Notes: generated by a model from the sequence alone, not told the origin. A stretch of 64,000 bases of DNA from Streptomyces xinghaiensis S187 (GCF_000220705.2 NZ_CP023202.1:1302001-1366000); one strand, 5' to 3'; numbered from the stretch's first letter, positions 24,866 through 33,769 are shown. Numbers and translations: made by a program.

Positions 24866-25842
24866 CCGCCCCCGCCCCCGCCGCCGGCGAGAACCGTCTC
24901 CGCCCGCGCCGCTCCTGCCTGGCCGTGCCCGGCAGCAACCCGCGCTTCCTGGAGAAGGCCCAGGGGCTCCCCGCCGACCAGGTCTTCCTGGACCTGGAGG
25001 ACGCCTGCGCCCCGCTGGCGAAGGAAGGCGCCCGGCACACCATCGTCGACGCGCTGAACAACGGCGACTGGACGGGCAAGACCCGGGTCGTACGGGTCAA
25101 CGACTGGACCACCCACTGGACGTACCGCGACGTCGTCACGGTCGTCGAGGGCGCCGGCCCCAACCTCGACTGCATCATGCTGCCCAAGGTGCAGAGCGCC
25201 GACCAGGTGGTCGCCCTCGACCTGCTGCTCACGCAGATCGAGAAGACCATGGGCTTCGAGGTCGGCCGGATCGGCATCGAGGCGCAGATCGAGAACGCCG
25301 CGGGCCTGGTCAACGTGGACGCGATCGCCGCCTCCTCGCCGCGCATCGAGACCATCATCTTCGGCCCGGCCGACTTCATGGCCTCCATCAACATGAAGAC
25401 CCTGGTCGTCGGCCAGCAGCCGCCCGGCTACCCGGCCGACGCCTACCACTACATCCTGATGCGCATCCTCATGGCCGCCCGCATGCACAACCTGCAGGCC
25501 ATTGACGGACCGTTCCTGCAGATCCGCGACGTGGACGCCTTCCGCGAGGTCGCCGGCCGCTCCGCCGCCCTGGGCTTCGACGGCAAGTGGGTGCTCCACC
25601 CCGGCCAGGTCGAGGCGGCCAACGAGATCTACTCCCCCTCGCAGGAGGACTACGACCACGCGGAGATGATCCTCGACGCCTACGAGTGGTGCACCTCCGA
25701 GGCGGGCGGCAAGAAGGGCTCCGCCATGCTCGGCGACGAGATGATCGACGAGGCCAGCCGCAAGATGGCGCTCGTCGTCTCCGGCAAGGGCCGCGCCGCC
25801 GGCATGACCCGTACCACCACGTTCACCCCGCCGGAGGCCTGA
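24862..25842 (+). CDS. mcl: Malyl-CoA / beta-methylmalyl-CoA lyase (HpcH/CitE family)
   Basis: A 326-residue TIM-barrel lyase expected to split beta-methylmalyl-CoA to glyoxylate and propionyl-CoA. Family motifs: RSCLAVPGSNPRFLEKA, VFLDLEDACAP (metal and CoA contacts), RVNDWTT, IEAQIENAAGLVNV with the conserved Glu, and GFDGKWVLHPGQVE. GGAGG precedes the ATG by eight bases, inside the end of ecm, so translation is coupled by a four-base overlap. The CitE family also contains citrate-lyase-like proteins; the operon context decides the call. Confidence 0.9.
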   Translation: MTAPAPAAGENRLRPRRSCLAVPGSNPRFLEKAQGLPADQVFLDLEDACAPLAKEGARHTIVDALNNGDWTGKTRVVRVNDWTTHWTYRDVVTVVEGAGPNLDCIMLPKVQSADQVVALDLLLTQIEKTMGFEVGRIGIEAQIENAAGLVNVDAIAASSPRIETIIFGPADFMASINMKTLVVGQQPPGYPADAYHYILMRILMAARMHNLQAIDGPFLQIRDVDAFREVAGRSAALGFDGKWVLHPGQVEAANEIYSPSQEDYDHAEMILDAYEWCTSEAGGKKGSAMLGDEMIDEASRKMALVVSGKGRAAGMTRTTTFTPPEA

Positions 25843-25846
25843 TCCC

Positions 25847-26359
25847 ATGCAGTTCGGACGCACCTACGAAGAGTTCGAGGTCGGCGCCGTCTACAAGCAC
25901 TGGCCCGGGAAGACGGTCACCGAGTACGACGACCACCTCTTCTGCCTGCTCACCATGAACCACCACCCGCTCCACATGGACGTCAACTACGCCGAGAAGA
26001 CGACGGACTTCGGCAAGAACGTCGTGGTGGGCAACTACATCTACTCGCTGCTGCTCGGCATGTCCGTGCCGGACGTCTCCGGCAAGGCCATCGCCAACCT
26101 GGAGATCGAGTCGCTGAAGCACGTGGCGCCGACCTTCCACGGCGACACCATCTACGGCGAGACGACCGTCCTCGACAAGACCCCGTCCCGCTCCAAGGAC
26201 GACCGCGGCATCGTCTACGTCGAGACCAAGGGCTACAAGCAGGACGGCACCCTCGTCTGCGTCTTCCGGCGCAAGGTGATGGTCCCGACCGCGAAGTACA
26301 CCGAGGCGCGCGGGGGCGAGCAGCCCGGCCGCCCCCAGCTCAAGTCCCAGGAGAAGTGA
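25847..26359 (+). CDS. mch: Mesaconyl-CoA hydratase (beta-methylmalyl-CoA dehydratase), MaoC family
   Basis: A 170-residue hot-dog-fold hydratase that should add water to mesaconyl-CoA. It is a single MaoC domain, beginning MQFGRTYEEFEVGAVYKHWP. The catalytic loop is LTMNHHPLHMDVNYAEKT, containing the conserved Asn-x-x-Pro-x-His. Characterised proteobacterial Mch enzymes are about twice this length (duplicated hot-dog), so this half-size form presumably works as a dimer. It starts five bases after the mcl stop, and its own stop touches the next start (TGATG). Confidence 0.88.
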   Translation: MQFGRTYEEFEVGAVYKHWPGKTVTEYDDHLFCLLTMNHHPLHMDVNYAEKTTDFGKNVVVGNYIYSLLLGMSVPDVSGKAIANLEIESLKHVAPTFHGDTIYGETTVLDKTPSRSKDDRGIVYVETKGYKQDGTLVCVFRRKVMVPTAKYTEARGGEQPGRPQLKSQEK

Positions 26360-27564
26360 TGAGCCGTCTCGCGCAGACCCCCGGCCTGACCGACGTCCAG
26401 CAGGAGATCCTCTCCACCGTCCGGGACTTCGTCGACAAGGAGATCCTGCCGGTCGCCACCGAGCTGGAGCACCGCGACGAGTACCCCACGCAGATCGTCG
26501 AGGGGCTGAAGGAACTCGGCATCTTCGGCCTGATGATCCCCGAGGAGTACGGCGGCCTCGGCGAGTCCCTGCTCACCTACGCGCTGTGCGTGGAGGAGAT
26601 CGCCCGCGGCTGGATGAGCGTCTCGGGCATCATCAACACCCACTTCATCGTGGCGTACATGCTGAAGCAGCACGGCACCCAGGAGCAGAAGGACCACTTC
26701 CTGCCCCGGATGGCGGCCGGCGAGGTGCGCGGCGCCTTCTCGATGTCCGAGCCCGCGCTCGGCTCCGACGTGTCCGCCATCTCCTCCAAGGGCGTCAGGG
26801 ACGGCGACGAGTACGTCCTGACCGGCCAGAAGATGTGGCTGACCAACGGCGGCACGTCCACGCTCGTCGCGGTGCTCTGCCGCACGGACGAGGGCCACCC
26901 CGAGGGCACCGCCCCGCACAAGTCGATGACGACCTTCCTCGTGGAGAAGGAGCCGGGCTTCGGCGAGGTCCGCCCGGGCCTCACCATCCCCGGCAAGATC
27001 GACAAGATGGGTTACAAGGGCGTCGACACGACCGAACTCATCATGGACGGACTGCGGATTCCGGCGGACCGCGTGCTCGGCGGCACCACCGGACGTGGCT
27101 TCTATCACATGATGGACGGGGTCGAGGTCGGCCGCGTCAACGTCGCCGCCCGCGGCTGCGGTGTCGCCCAGCGCGCCTTCGAGCTGGGGGTTTCCTACGC
27201 GCAGCAGCGCACGACCTTCGGCAAGCCGATCGCCCAGCACCAGGCGATCCAGTTCAAACTGGCCGAGATGGCCACCAAGGTCGAGGCCGCCCATGCGATG
27301 ATGGTGAACGCAGCACGCAAAAAGGACTCCGGGGAACGGAACGACCTCGAAGCGGGCATGGCGAAGTATCTCGCCTCCGAATACTGCAAAGAGGTCGTCG
27401 AAGACGCTTTCCGGATTCACGGTGGCTATGGCTTCTCCAAGGAGTACGAGATCGAGCGCCTGTACCGAGAGGCGCCGATGCTGCTCATCGGAGAAGGAAC
27501 CGCCGAGATTCAGAAAATGATCATTGGCCGCCGTCTGCTCGAGGAGTACCGGTTCCAGGGGTGA
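26359..27564 (+). CDS. mcd: (2S)-Methylsuccinyl-CoA dehydrogenase (acyl-CoA dehydrogenase family)
   Basis: A 401-residue FAD enzyme oxidising methylsuccinyl-CoA to mesaconyl-CoA. The flavin-binding FSMSEPALGSDVSAIS and MWLTNGGTSTL, the substrate-side QQRTTFGKPIAQHQAIQFKL and the catalytic-base region LYREAPMLLIGEGTAEIQKM are all present. Characterised mcd proteins from proteobacteria are longer (about 550 residues), so this is the short actinobacterial type and the specificity rests on operon position. A GTG one codon earlier is also possible. Codons become noticeably less GC-rich after about 27280. Confidence 0.85.
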   Translation: MSRLAQTPGLTDVQQEILSTVRDFVDKEILPVATELEHRDEYPTQIVEGLKELGIFGLMIPEEYGGLGESLLTYALCVEEIARGWMSVSGIINTHFIVAYMLKQHGTQEQKDHFLPRMAAGEVRGAFSMSEPALGSDVSAISSKGVRDGDEYVLTGQKMWLTNGGTSTLVAVLCRTDEGHPEGTAPHKSMTTFLVEKEPGFGEVRPGLTIPGKIDKMGYKGVDTTELIMDGLRIPADRVLGGTTGRGFYHMMDGVEVGRVNVAARGCGVAQRAFELGVSYAQQRTTFGKPIAQHQAIQFKLAEMATKVEAAHAMMVNAARKKDSGERNDLEAGMAKYLASEYCKEVVEDAFRIHGGYGFSKEYEIERLYREAPMLLIGEGTAEIQKMIIGRRLLEEYRFQG

Positions 27565-27622
27565 TCGCAGTGGATCGCTCCGCTTCGGTGCCGATTTCTC
27601 CCTCGGCGGGGATCACGAAAGC

Positions 27623-27635
27623 TCACCCGGGGTGA
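27623..27635. repeat. Small inverted repeat between mcd and psd
   Basis: TCACCCGGGGTGA is a perfect 6-1-6 dyad 59 bases after mcd, next to the palindrome GTGATCAC. It could be a weak terminator or an operator for psd; no clear -35/-10 pair is visible in the 190-bp gap. Confidence 0.3.
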
Positions 27636-27754
27636 TCACTGTTCGGACATCGACTGAGCTTCTGGCTTGCCCAGTTGCCGCTCGTAACCGATACCATCCC
27701 GGAAAGCCGCCGTCCCCAGTCGAAGCGCGGCATCATCCGCTACGAAGGTCATCC

Positions 27755-28402
27755 ATGCCCCACAGCCAACCCTCTGCACCACGCGGCCGGGTCCGCCTCG
27801 CGCGCGGCGCGTCGCCGTGGCTCCTCCCGACCGTGGCCACCGCGGCCATCAGCCTGTCCCGCGCCCGGCGCTCCGGGCGCGCGGCAGCGGTCGCCGTGCC
27901 CGCCACCGCTCTGGCGGCGGGCATGCTGTGGTTCTTCCGCGACCCCGAGCGCGAGATCACCCAGGGCAGAGTGATCTCGCCGGCCGACGGTGTGGTGCAG
28001 AGCATCATGCCGTGGAAGGACGGGCGCACCCGCGTCGCGATCTTCATGAGCCCGCTGAACGTCCACGTCAACCGTGCCCCGCTCGCCGGCACGGTGACCT
28101 CCGTCGAGCACATCCCCGGCGGATTCGTCCCGGCGTTCAACAAGGAGAGCGAGAACAACGAGCGGGTGGTCTGGCACTTCGACACCGAGCTCGGCGACAT
28201 CGAGATGGTGCAGATCGCCGGCGCCGTGGCGCGCCGCATCGTCCCGTACGTCACGCAGGGCACGAAGGTCGAGCAGGGTGAGCGCATCGGCCTGATCCGC
28301 TTCGGTTCGCGGGTCGACGTCTACCTCCCGGAAGGTGTCGAGGTGGACGTCGAGGTGGGCCAGGCCACACAGGCAGGGGTGACTCGTCTTGACCGTGATT
28401 GA
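27755..28402 (+). CDS. psd: Phosphatidylserine decarboxylase proenzyme
   Basis: A 215-residue membrane-associated enzyme making phosphatidylethanolamine. It is the short (archaeal-type) Psd. A hydrophobic segment at about 42-60 precedes FRDPEREI. The catalytic core has SPADGVVQSI, MSPLNVHVNRAPLAG and, near the C-terminus, IRFGSRVDVYLP, where the Gly184-Ser185 bond is the expected self-cleavage site that leaves the pyruvoyl cofactor on the small subunit. The open frame upstream of the ATG is not coding. The end overlaps pssA by 14 bases, so substrate-forming and substrate-using enzymes are translated together. Confidence 0.93.
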   Translation: MPHSQPSAPRGRVRLARGASPWLLPTVATAAISLSRARRSGRAAAVAVPATALAAGMLWFFRDPEREITQGRVISPADGVVQSIMPWKDGRTRVAIFMSPLNVHVNRAPLAGTVTSVEHIPGGFVPAFNKESENNERVVWHFDTELGDIEMVQIAGAVARRIVPYVTQGTKVEQGERIGLIRFGSRVDVYLPEGVEVDVEVGQATQAGVTRLDRD

Positions 28403-29240
28403 TTCCCGGGCGGAGAGTTCGTGGGTCCCGGACGCCGAGGCGGACGAGGACGACGACATGCCGCTGTCGACACGCCTGTCGATAGCGGACGCCCTCACCC
28501 TCGGCAACGCCACCTGCGGCTTCCTGGCGGTGTACTTCACCACCACCGGGGTGCTCATCCCGCACATCACGGGCAGCGAGGTCAGCGGCATGGCGCGGCA
28601 CAGCGCCGCGACCGCCGTCATGCTGATGCTGCTCGCCTCGGTCTTCGACCTCTTCGACGGGCTCGTGGCACGCAAGCTCCGCAGCTCGGCGATGGGCGCG
28701 GAGCTGGACAACCTCTCCGACCTGGTCAGCTTCGGTCTGGCGCCGGCGTACTTCGTCGTGGTCTGGGGCATGGTCGCCAACGACGCCCACCAGCTGATGT
28801 CGGCGGTGGCCGCGATCGTGGTGCTGCTGGCGGTGGTGCTGCGGCTGGCGCGGTTCTCCTGCGTCACGCTGCGGGACGGGATCTTCCAGGGGATGCCCTC
28901 CCCGTTCGGGGCGCTGACCGTCGTGTCGATCGTCCTGCTGGAGCTGCCGTTCTTCCCGACGCTGCTGGCGATCATCGGGGTGGCCTGGCTGATGGTGAGC
29001 CGGGTGGAGTACCCGAAGCCCCGGGGCGCGCTGGCGGTCGCCATGCTCGCCTGGATTGCCGCGAGCATGGGCATGCTGGCGGCCTGGGCGTTCGACTCCC
29101 CCGGCGGCCAGCTGCTGCTGCAGACGGGCTGCGCGCTCCAGGTGGTCCTGGGCGCCGTCATCCCGCTCTTCGCCACGGCGCGGCGGGTGAACACCTTCCG
29201 CGGCAACCGGCGTGAGGCCCGGGCGGCCCAGCTGCCGTAG
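28389..29240 (+). CDS. pssA: CDP-diacylglycerol--serine O-phosphatidyltransferase
   Basis: A 283-residue integral membrane enzyme making phosphatidylserine from CDP-diacylglycerol and serine. The CDP-alcohol phosphatidyltransferase motif is complete: Asp90-Gly91, Ala94-Arg95, Gly103, Asp107 and Asp111 in FDGLVARKLRSSAMGAELDN and the following residues. About six to eight hydrophobic helices follow an acidic soluble N-terminus. I place the start at TTG 28389, eight bases after an AGGGGT; the GTG at 28395 is the alternative. An 18-bp terminator follows. Confidence 0.92.
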   Translation: MTVIDSRAESSWVPDAEADEDDDMPLSTRLSIADALTLGNATCGFLAVYFTTTGVLIPHITGSEVSGMARHSAATAVMLMLLASVFDLFDGLVARKLRSSAMGAELDNLSDLVSFGLAPAYFVVVWGMVANDAHQLMSAVAAIVVLLAVVLRLARFSCVTLRDGIFQGMPSPFGALTVVSIVLLELPFFPTLLAIIGVAWLMVSRVEYPKPRGALAVAMLAWIAASMGMLAAWAFDSPGGQLLLQTGCALQVVLGAVIPLFATARRVNTFRGNRREARAAQLP

Positions 29241-29260
29241 GTCCCGCCTTCCACGCCACG

Positions 29261-29301
29261 ACGCCCGTGGGCCCGAGCACCCCGCTCGGGCCCACGGGCG
29301 T
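29261..29301. terminator. 18-bp perfect bidirectional terminator
   Basis: The 18 bases at 29261-29278 (ACGCCCGTGGGCCCGAGC) pair without mismatch to 29284-29301 around the loop ACCCC, and TTTCC follows on the plus strand. It lies between the convergent pssA and glycerate kinase genes. Confidence 0.85.
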
Positions 29302-29352
29302 TTCCGGATCCCGCGCCGCGTTCCGCCCGCGGGCGGGACGCTGCGCGGTGGC

Positions 29353-30510
29353 CTACCCGGCCGGCAGCCGGTCGGTGGCCAGCCGCTCCCCCACACGCAC
29401 CAGGAGCGGCCCGGCGCGGTCGATGCAGACCGCCGGATCGGGCTCCAGGTCGGTGAGCGCGTAGGCGTGCTCGATCCCCGCGGCGGCGAGCTGCCCGGGA
29501 GTGAGGGCCAGCCGGCCGCAGACGGCCACCACGGGCTTCCCCGCGGCCCGCGCCGCGGCGGCCACGCCCGCCGGGGCCTTGCCGTGCAGCGTCTGCTCGT
29601 CCAGCGAGCCCTCGCCCGTGACGACCAGGCCGGCCCGGTCCAGCGCGGCGCCGAAGCCCAGCACCTCCAGGAGCACCTCGATCCCGGGCCGGAAGCGTGC
29701 CCCGAGCACGGCCAGGGCCCCGTATCCGACGCCGCCCGCTGCTCCGGCCCCCGGCGCGGCGGCGCACTCGGCGGCGCGCGGCCCGAGCACCCGGTGCAGC
29801 ACGGTGGCGTAGTGGACGAGGGCGTGGTCGAGGACCCGCACGTCCGTCCCGGTCGCGCCCTTCTGCGGCCCGTAGACGGCGGCGGCGCCGCGGGGCCCGG
29901 TCAGCGGGTTGTCGACGTCACTGGCGAGGACCAGGTCCGTCGCGGCGAGGCGGGGGTCGAGCCCGGACAGGTCGGCGGACGCCAGCTCCCGCAGCCCGCC
30001 GCCCCCGGGCGGTACGGGCTCGCCGCCGGGGGTCAGGAAGCGGGCGCCGAGCGCGGTGAGCATCCCCGCGCCGCCGTCGGTGGTGGCGGAGCCGCCGACG
30101 CCGAGGACGATCTCCCGCGCCCCGGCGTCCAGCGCGGCCCGCAGCAGCTCACCGGTGCCGTACGTGGTGGCCGTGCGCGGGGCGAAGTGCCCGGCGGGGA
30201 GGTGCCGCAGCCCGGACGCCTCGGCCATCTCGACCACGGCGGTGGAGCCGCGGAACGCGTAGCGGGCCGTGTGCGAGGCGCCGAGCGGCCCGGTGACGAC
30301 GGCCTCGCGCCGCTCGAATCCGGCGGCGAGGGCGGCGTCGACCGTGCCGTCACCGCCGTCGGCGACGGGCAGGGCCTCGATCCGCGCCCCGGGAGCGGCC
30401 CGGTGGATGCCCTCGGTGAGATACCGGGCGACTTCGGCGGCCGTGAGCGAGCCCTTGAACTTGTCGGTGGCGATCAGCACACCCGCCGCCGCCCCTGTGG
30501 TGTCCGGCAC
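29353..30510 (-). CDS. Glycerate kinase (GK1/GarK family)
   Basis: A 385-residue kinase phosphorylating D-glycerate. The start is GTG 30510 (VPDTTGAAAGVLIATDKFKG), with AAGGGG upstream. Family signatures: ATDKFKGSLTA, ALPVADGGDGTVDA, VEMAEASGLRHL, LGVGGSATTDGGAGMLTALG, ASDVDNPLTGPRGAAAVYGPQKGA and VTGEGSLDEQTLHGKAP. It would move glycerate, for example from glyoxylate metabolism, into lower glycolysis. It converges on pssA and shares its terminator. The 297-bp gap to the Nudix gene shows no further gene. Confidence 0.92.
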   Translation of the reverse strand: MPDTTGAAAGVLIATDKFKGSLTAAEVARYLTEGIHRAAPGARIEALPVADGGDGTVDAALAAGFERREAVVTGPLGASHTARYAFRGSTAVVEMAEASGLRHLPAGHFAPRTATTYGTGELLRAALDAGAREIVLGVGGSATTDGGAGMLTALGARFLTPGGEPVPPGGGGLRELASADLSGLDPRLAATDLVLASDVDNPLTGPRGAAAVYGPQKGATGTDVRVLDHALVHYATVLHRVLGPRAAECAAAPGAGAAGGVGYGALAVLGARFRPGIEVLLEVLGFGAALDRAGLVVTGEGSLDEQTLHGKAPAGVAAAARAAGKPVVAVCGRLALTPGQLAAAGIEHAYALTDLEPDPAVCIDRAGPLLVRVGERLATDRLPAG

Positions 30511-30807
30511 CGTGCACCCCTTGCTTCCGTACGGACGGTGGTGACGCCGTGACCCTACCCGCGCCGGACCGCCGCCCATCCCCGTGGGCGCCCGGACGGT
30601 GCACGACGACCACGTCGCCGGACGCCTCGGCCAGGCCCGGTACCACGTCGAACACCTGCGCCTGGGCCTCAGCGACGGCCCGGCCGATGTTCCGGAGAGC
30701 CCGCGACGGTGTGAGCGGGGCCGCGGCAGCCGCGGCTTCCCGGACCAGCGTCCACCCACGTTGACGGGCCGCGCTGTCCGTTCCCCCGGAGCACTACGCT
30801 CGGGGAA

Positions 30808-31416
30808 ATGACCACCACCGACACTTCCGGGACCGAGACCGCCGAGACCGCCCGGACCACCGCGAGCGCCTCGACCGCCGCCGCCGAGGCTGCCGGGGCC
30901 ACCGGGGCCGCCGACGACTACGCCGCCTACATCGCCGGTCTGCCCAAGATCCTCGCGGGCGCCGCGGCGCTCTTCCAGGACGCGCGGGGCCACGTGCTCG
31001 TCGTCGAGCCGAACTACCGCGACGACGACCGGTGGATCTTCCCCGGCGGTACCGTGGAGTCCGACCTGGGCGAGACGCCCCGGCAGGGCGCCCGCCGCGA
31101 GACGGCCGAGGAGATCGGCCTCGACGTGGAGCTCGGCGCGCTGCTCGCCGTCGACTGGGTGCCGGGCACGGGCCGCCCTCCGATCGTCTCGTACCTGTAC
31201 GACGGCGGGGTGCTCGACGAGCAGCAGCTCGCGGCCATCCGGCTCCAGGAGGAGGAGCTGACGGCCTGGCGGCTGGTGCACCCGGACGAGCTCGGCCGCT
31301 ACCTGAGCCCCGACATGGACCGCCGCGTCCGCGCCGCCCTCGCCGCCCGGGCGGCGGGCCGGTCCCCGGTGGAACTGGAGCACGGGCGGGAGCCGGAAGG
31401 CGCACTCGGCGGCTGA
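30808..31416 (+). CDS. Nudix hydrolase
   Basis: A 202-residue protein with a Thr/Ala-rich first 35 residues, then a Nudix fold. The Nudix box reads FPGGTVESDLGETPRQGARR followed by ETAEEIGL. The REtxEExG core is intact, but the loop between the first Gly and the first Glu has seven residues rather than five, a small insertion. It hydrolyses a nucleoside diphosphate linked to some other moiety; the substrate is unknown. A -10-like TACGCT lies eight bases before the ATG, so the message may have almost no leader. Confidence 0.85.
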   Translation: MTTTDTSGTETAETARTTASASTAAAEAAGATGAADDYAAYIAGLPKILAGAAALFQDARGHVLVVEPNYRDDDRWIFPGGTVESDLGETPRQGARRETAEEIGLDVELGALLAVDWVPGTGRPPIVSYLYDGGVLDEQQLAAIRLQEEELTAWRLVHPDELGRYLSPDMDRRVRAALAARAAGRSPVELEHGREPEGALGG

Positions 31417-31551
31417 CCGCCCTTCCCGCCCCCGGACGCGCCCGCCCCGCCGTGGGACAAGAGCCGGGTCCCGGCCCGGGGCCGGGCCCGCGGCCCGGGC
31501 GGGCTGCCGCTCCCCGGGTGGGCCCGGTGCGTCCCGCGCTCCCGGGCCGGC

Positions 31552-32124
31552 CTAGAAGAGCACCGCGTGCGCGGGTGCCGGACCGGGCGCGGCCGAGTCC
31601 GTGGCCCGGACCGGGGCCGATTCCGGGCCCGGGCTCGGGAGCGCGCCTTCCAGGGCCAGCAGGTGGCGCTTGCGGTCGAGGCCGCCGCCGTAGCCGGTGA
31701 GGCTGCCGCCCGCGCCGATCACGCGGTGGCAGGGGACGATGATGCCGATCGGGTTCCTGCCGTTGGCCATGCCCACGGCGCGGGAGGCGGTCGGCCTGCC
31801 GAGCACGGCCGCGAGTTCGCCGTAGCTCAGCGTCTCGCCGTACGGGATGTCGCGCAGGGCGGCCCAGACCCGCTGCTGGAAGGGTGTCCCCGCCATGTGG
31901 AGCGGCAGGCCGTAGTGCGGGCGCTCCCCGGCGAAGTAGGCGTCGAGGAAGCGGACGACTTCACCGAACGGGGTGGCGCCGGGGCCGGCAGGGCTGCCGA
32001 AGGTCTCGTCGGCGGGGCGGTGGCGCTGGCCGGTCATGTAGAGACCGGAGAGGACCCCGTCGGTGGCGACCAGGGTCAGCGGGCCGACCGGGCTGCCGAC
32101 GACGGTGTGGGTTCGCTGGGACAT
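31552..32124 (-). CDS. ogt: Methylated-DNA--protein-cysteine S-methyltransferase
   Basis: A 190-residue suicide repair protein that transfers O6-methyl from guanine to its own cysteine. The active site is IIVPCHRVIGAGG, with acceptor Cys132; TPFQQRVWAALRDIPYGETLSYGELA is the conserved helix-turn-helix. The C-terminal 25 residues are an unconserved Pro/Ala tail. It lies 91 bp downstream of the Ada/AlkA fusion gene on the same strand, so the two probably form one alkylation-response unit. Confidence 0.94.
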   Translation of the reverse strand: MSQRTHTVVGSPVGPLTLVATDGVLSGLYMTGQRHRPADETFGSPAGPGATPFGEVVRFLDAYFAGERPHYGLPLHMAGTPFQQRVWAALRDIPYGETLSYGELAAVLGRPTASRAVGMANGRNPIGIIVPCHRVIGAGGSLTGYGGGLDRKRHLLALEGALPSPGPESAPVRATDSAAPGPAPAHAVLF

Positions 32125-32215
32125 CTCGCTTCGTTCCTCCGTAAGGGGGCCGGTAGATACGGTACGGGCCGGGGCGCGGCCGTGGTCGGGCGGATCGTGC
32201 GGCTCCGGGGGCGCC

Positions 32216-33769
32216 TCATCCGGTGGGCATGTGGTTGATGGGGTGGTCGTCGGTCGCCCACAGGTACTGGACGGCGTACGCGCGCCAGGGGCGCCAGGCG
32301 GCGGCGCGGGCGGTGAGCGCGGCCGGGGTCGCGGGGAGGTCGCACGCGGCGGCGGCGCGGCGCAGGCCGAGGTCGGTGGGGAGGAAGGCGTCGGGGTCGC
32401 CGAGGGCGCGCATCGCGATGGTCTCGACGGTCCAGGGGCCGAATCCGGGGAGCGCGGCGAGGCGTTCGCGGGCGGTGCGCCAGTCGCTGCCGGGGTCGAG
32501 GGCGAGGTCACCGGACGCGAGTGCGGCGACGAGGGTGGTGAGCGTGGTCCGGCGGCTGCGGGGCAGGGCGAGTTTCTCCGGGTCGAGGCCGGCGAGCGCC
32601 TCGGGGGCCGGGAAGAGATGGGTGAGGCCACCGCCCTGGGGGTCGTCCACCGGGTCGCCGTGCGCCCGGACCAGCCGTGCCGCGTGGGTGCGGGCGGCGG
32701 CCGTGGACACCTGCTGCCCGAGCACGGCCCGTACGGCGAACTCGGCGGCGTCCACGGTGCGCGGCACCCGGCGTCCGGGCGCCTTGCCGACGAGCGGTGC
32801 GAGGACCGGATCGGCGCGCAGCAGTTCGTCCACGGCGACGGGGTCGGCGTCGAGGTCGAGCAGGCGGCGGCAGCGGCTGATGGCCCCGGTCAGGTCGCGG
32901 GGGTCGGTGAGGGAGAGCCGGCAGGCGATGTGGCCGGGTCCGGGGCGCAGGGTGACGACCCCGTGCCCGTAGGGGAGGCGGAGGGTGCGGCGGTACGCCC
33001 CGTCCCGCCACTCCTCGACGCCGGGCACGGCGGTGGCCGCGAGGTGGCCGAAGAGGTTGTCGGGGTGGAGCGGTGCCCGGTGGGGCAGCCGGAGAGTGAG
33101 CGTGGCGGGAGCGGGAGCGGGGGCGGAACCGGGGCCGGGGAGCCCGGCGCCGGGGCGCGGGGCCGGCCGGTCCCGGCCCGGGGCGCCGCCCGGAACCGGG
33201 CCGGTGCGGCCGGCCCGGGTGCGCAGGTCCGTCGGCGCGAGCGCGAAGACCTCCCGCACCGTCTCGTTGAACGCCCGGATGCTGGCGAAGCCCGCCGCGA
33301 ACGCGATGTCCGCCATGGGGAGTTCACTGGTCTCGATGAGGAGCCGGGCGGTCTGGGCGCGCTGGGCGCGGGCGAGCGCGAGCGGTCCGGCGCCCAGTTC
33401 GGCGTGGAGCTGGCGTTCGATCTGCCGGGTGCTGTAGCCGAGGCGGGCGGCAAGGCCGGGGACGCCCTCGCGGTCGACGACGCCGTCGGCGATGAGCCGC
33501 ATGGCGCGGGCGGTGAGATCCGCGCGTTCGTTCCACTGCGGCGAGCCGGGGGTGGCGTCGGGGCGGCAGCGCTTGCAGGCGCGGTAACCGGCCTGCTGTG
33601 CGGCGGCGGCACTGGGGTGGAAGGTCATGTTCTCGGGCTTGGGGGGCACGGCCGGGCAGCTCGGACGGCAGTAGATGCCGGTGGTGCGGACGGCGGTGAA
33701 GAACCAGCCGTCGAACCGCGCGTCCTTCGACCGCACGGCCCGCACGCAGCTCTCGGTGTCGGTGTGCAT
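32216..33769 (-). CDS. Ada-type regulator fused to AlkA 3-methyladenine DNA glycosylase
   Basis: A 517-residue three-part protein. Residues 1-75 are the Ada zinc domain with Cys34, Cys38, Cys65 and Cys68 (YCRPSCP, ACKRCRP). Cys34 corresponds to the phosphotriester methyl acceptor of E. coli Ada. Residues about 85-185 are an AraC-type DNA-binding domain. After a Pro-rich linker, residues about 215-515 are AlkA: an N-terminal domain, then the HhH-GPD glycosylase with LPGFGPWTVETIAMRALGD and the catalytic Asp in FLPTDLGLR. It should sense methyl damage, activate transcription and excise alkylated bases. The O6-methyltransferase part of Ada is supplied by the separate ogt downstream. Confidence 0.93.
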   Translation of the reverse strand: MHTDTESCVRAVRSKDARFDGWFFTAVRTTGIYCRPSCPAVPPKPENMTFHPSAAAAQQAGYRACKRCRPDATPGSPQWNERADLTARAMRLIADGVVDREGVPGLAARLGYSTRQIERQLHAELGAGPLALARAQRAQTARLLIETSELPMADIAFAAGFASIRAFNETVREVFALAPTDLRTRAGRTGPVPGGAPGRDRPAPRPGAGLPGPGSAPAPAPATLTLRLPHRAPLHPDNLFGHLAATAVPGVEEWRDGAYRRTLRLPYGHGVVTLRPGPGHIACRLSLTDPRDLTGAISRCRRLLDLDADPVAVDELLRADPVLAPLVGKAPGRRVPRTVDAAEFAVRAVLGQQVSTAAARTHAARLVRAHGDPVDDPQGGGLTHLFPAPEALAGLDPEKLALPRSRRTTLTTLVAALASGDLALDPGSDWRTARERLAALPGFGPWTVETIAMRALGDPDAFLPTDLGLRRAAAACDLPATPAALTARAAAWRPWRAYAVQYLWATDDHPINHMPTG

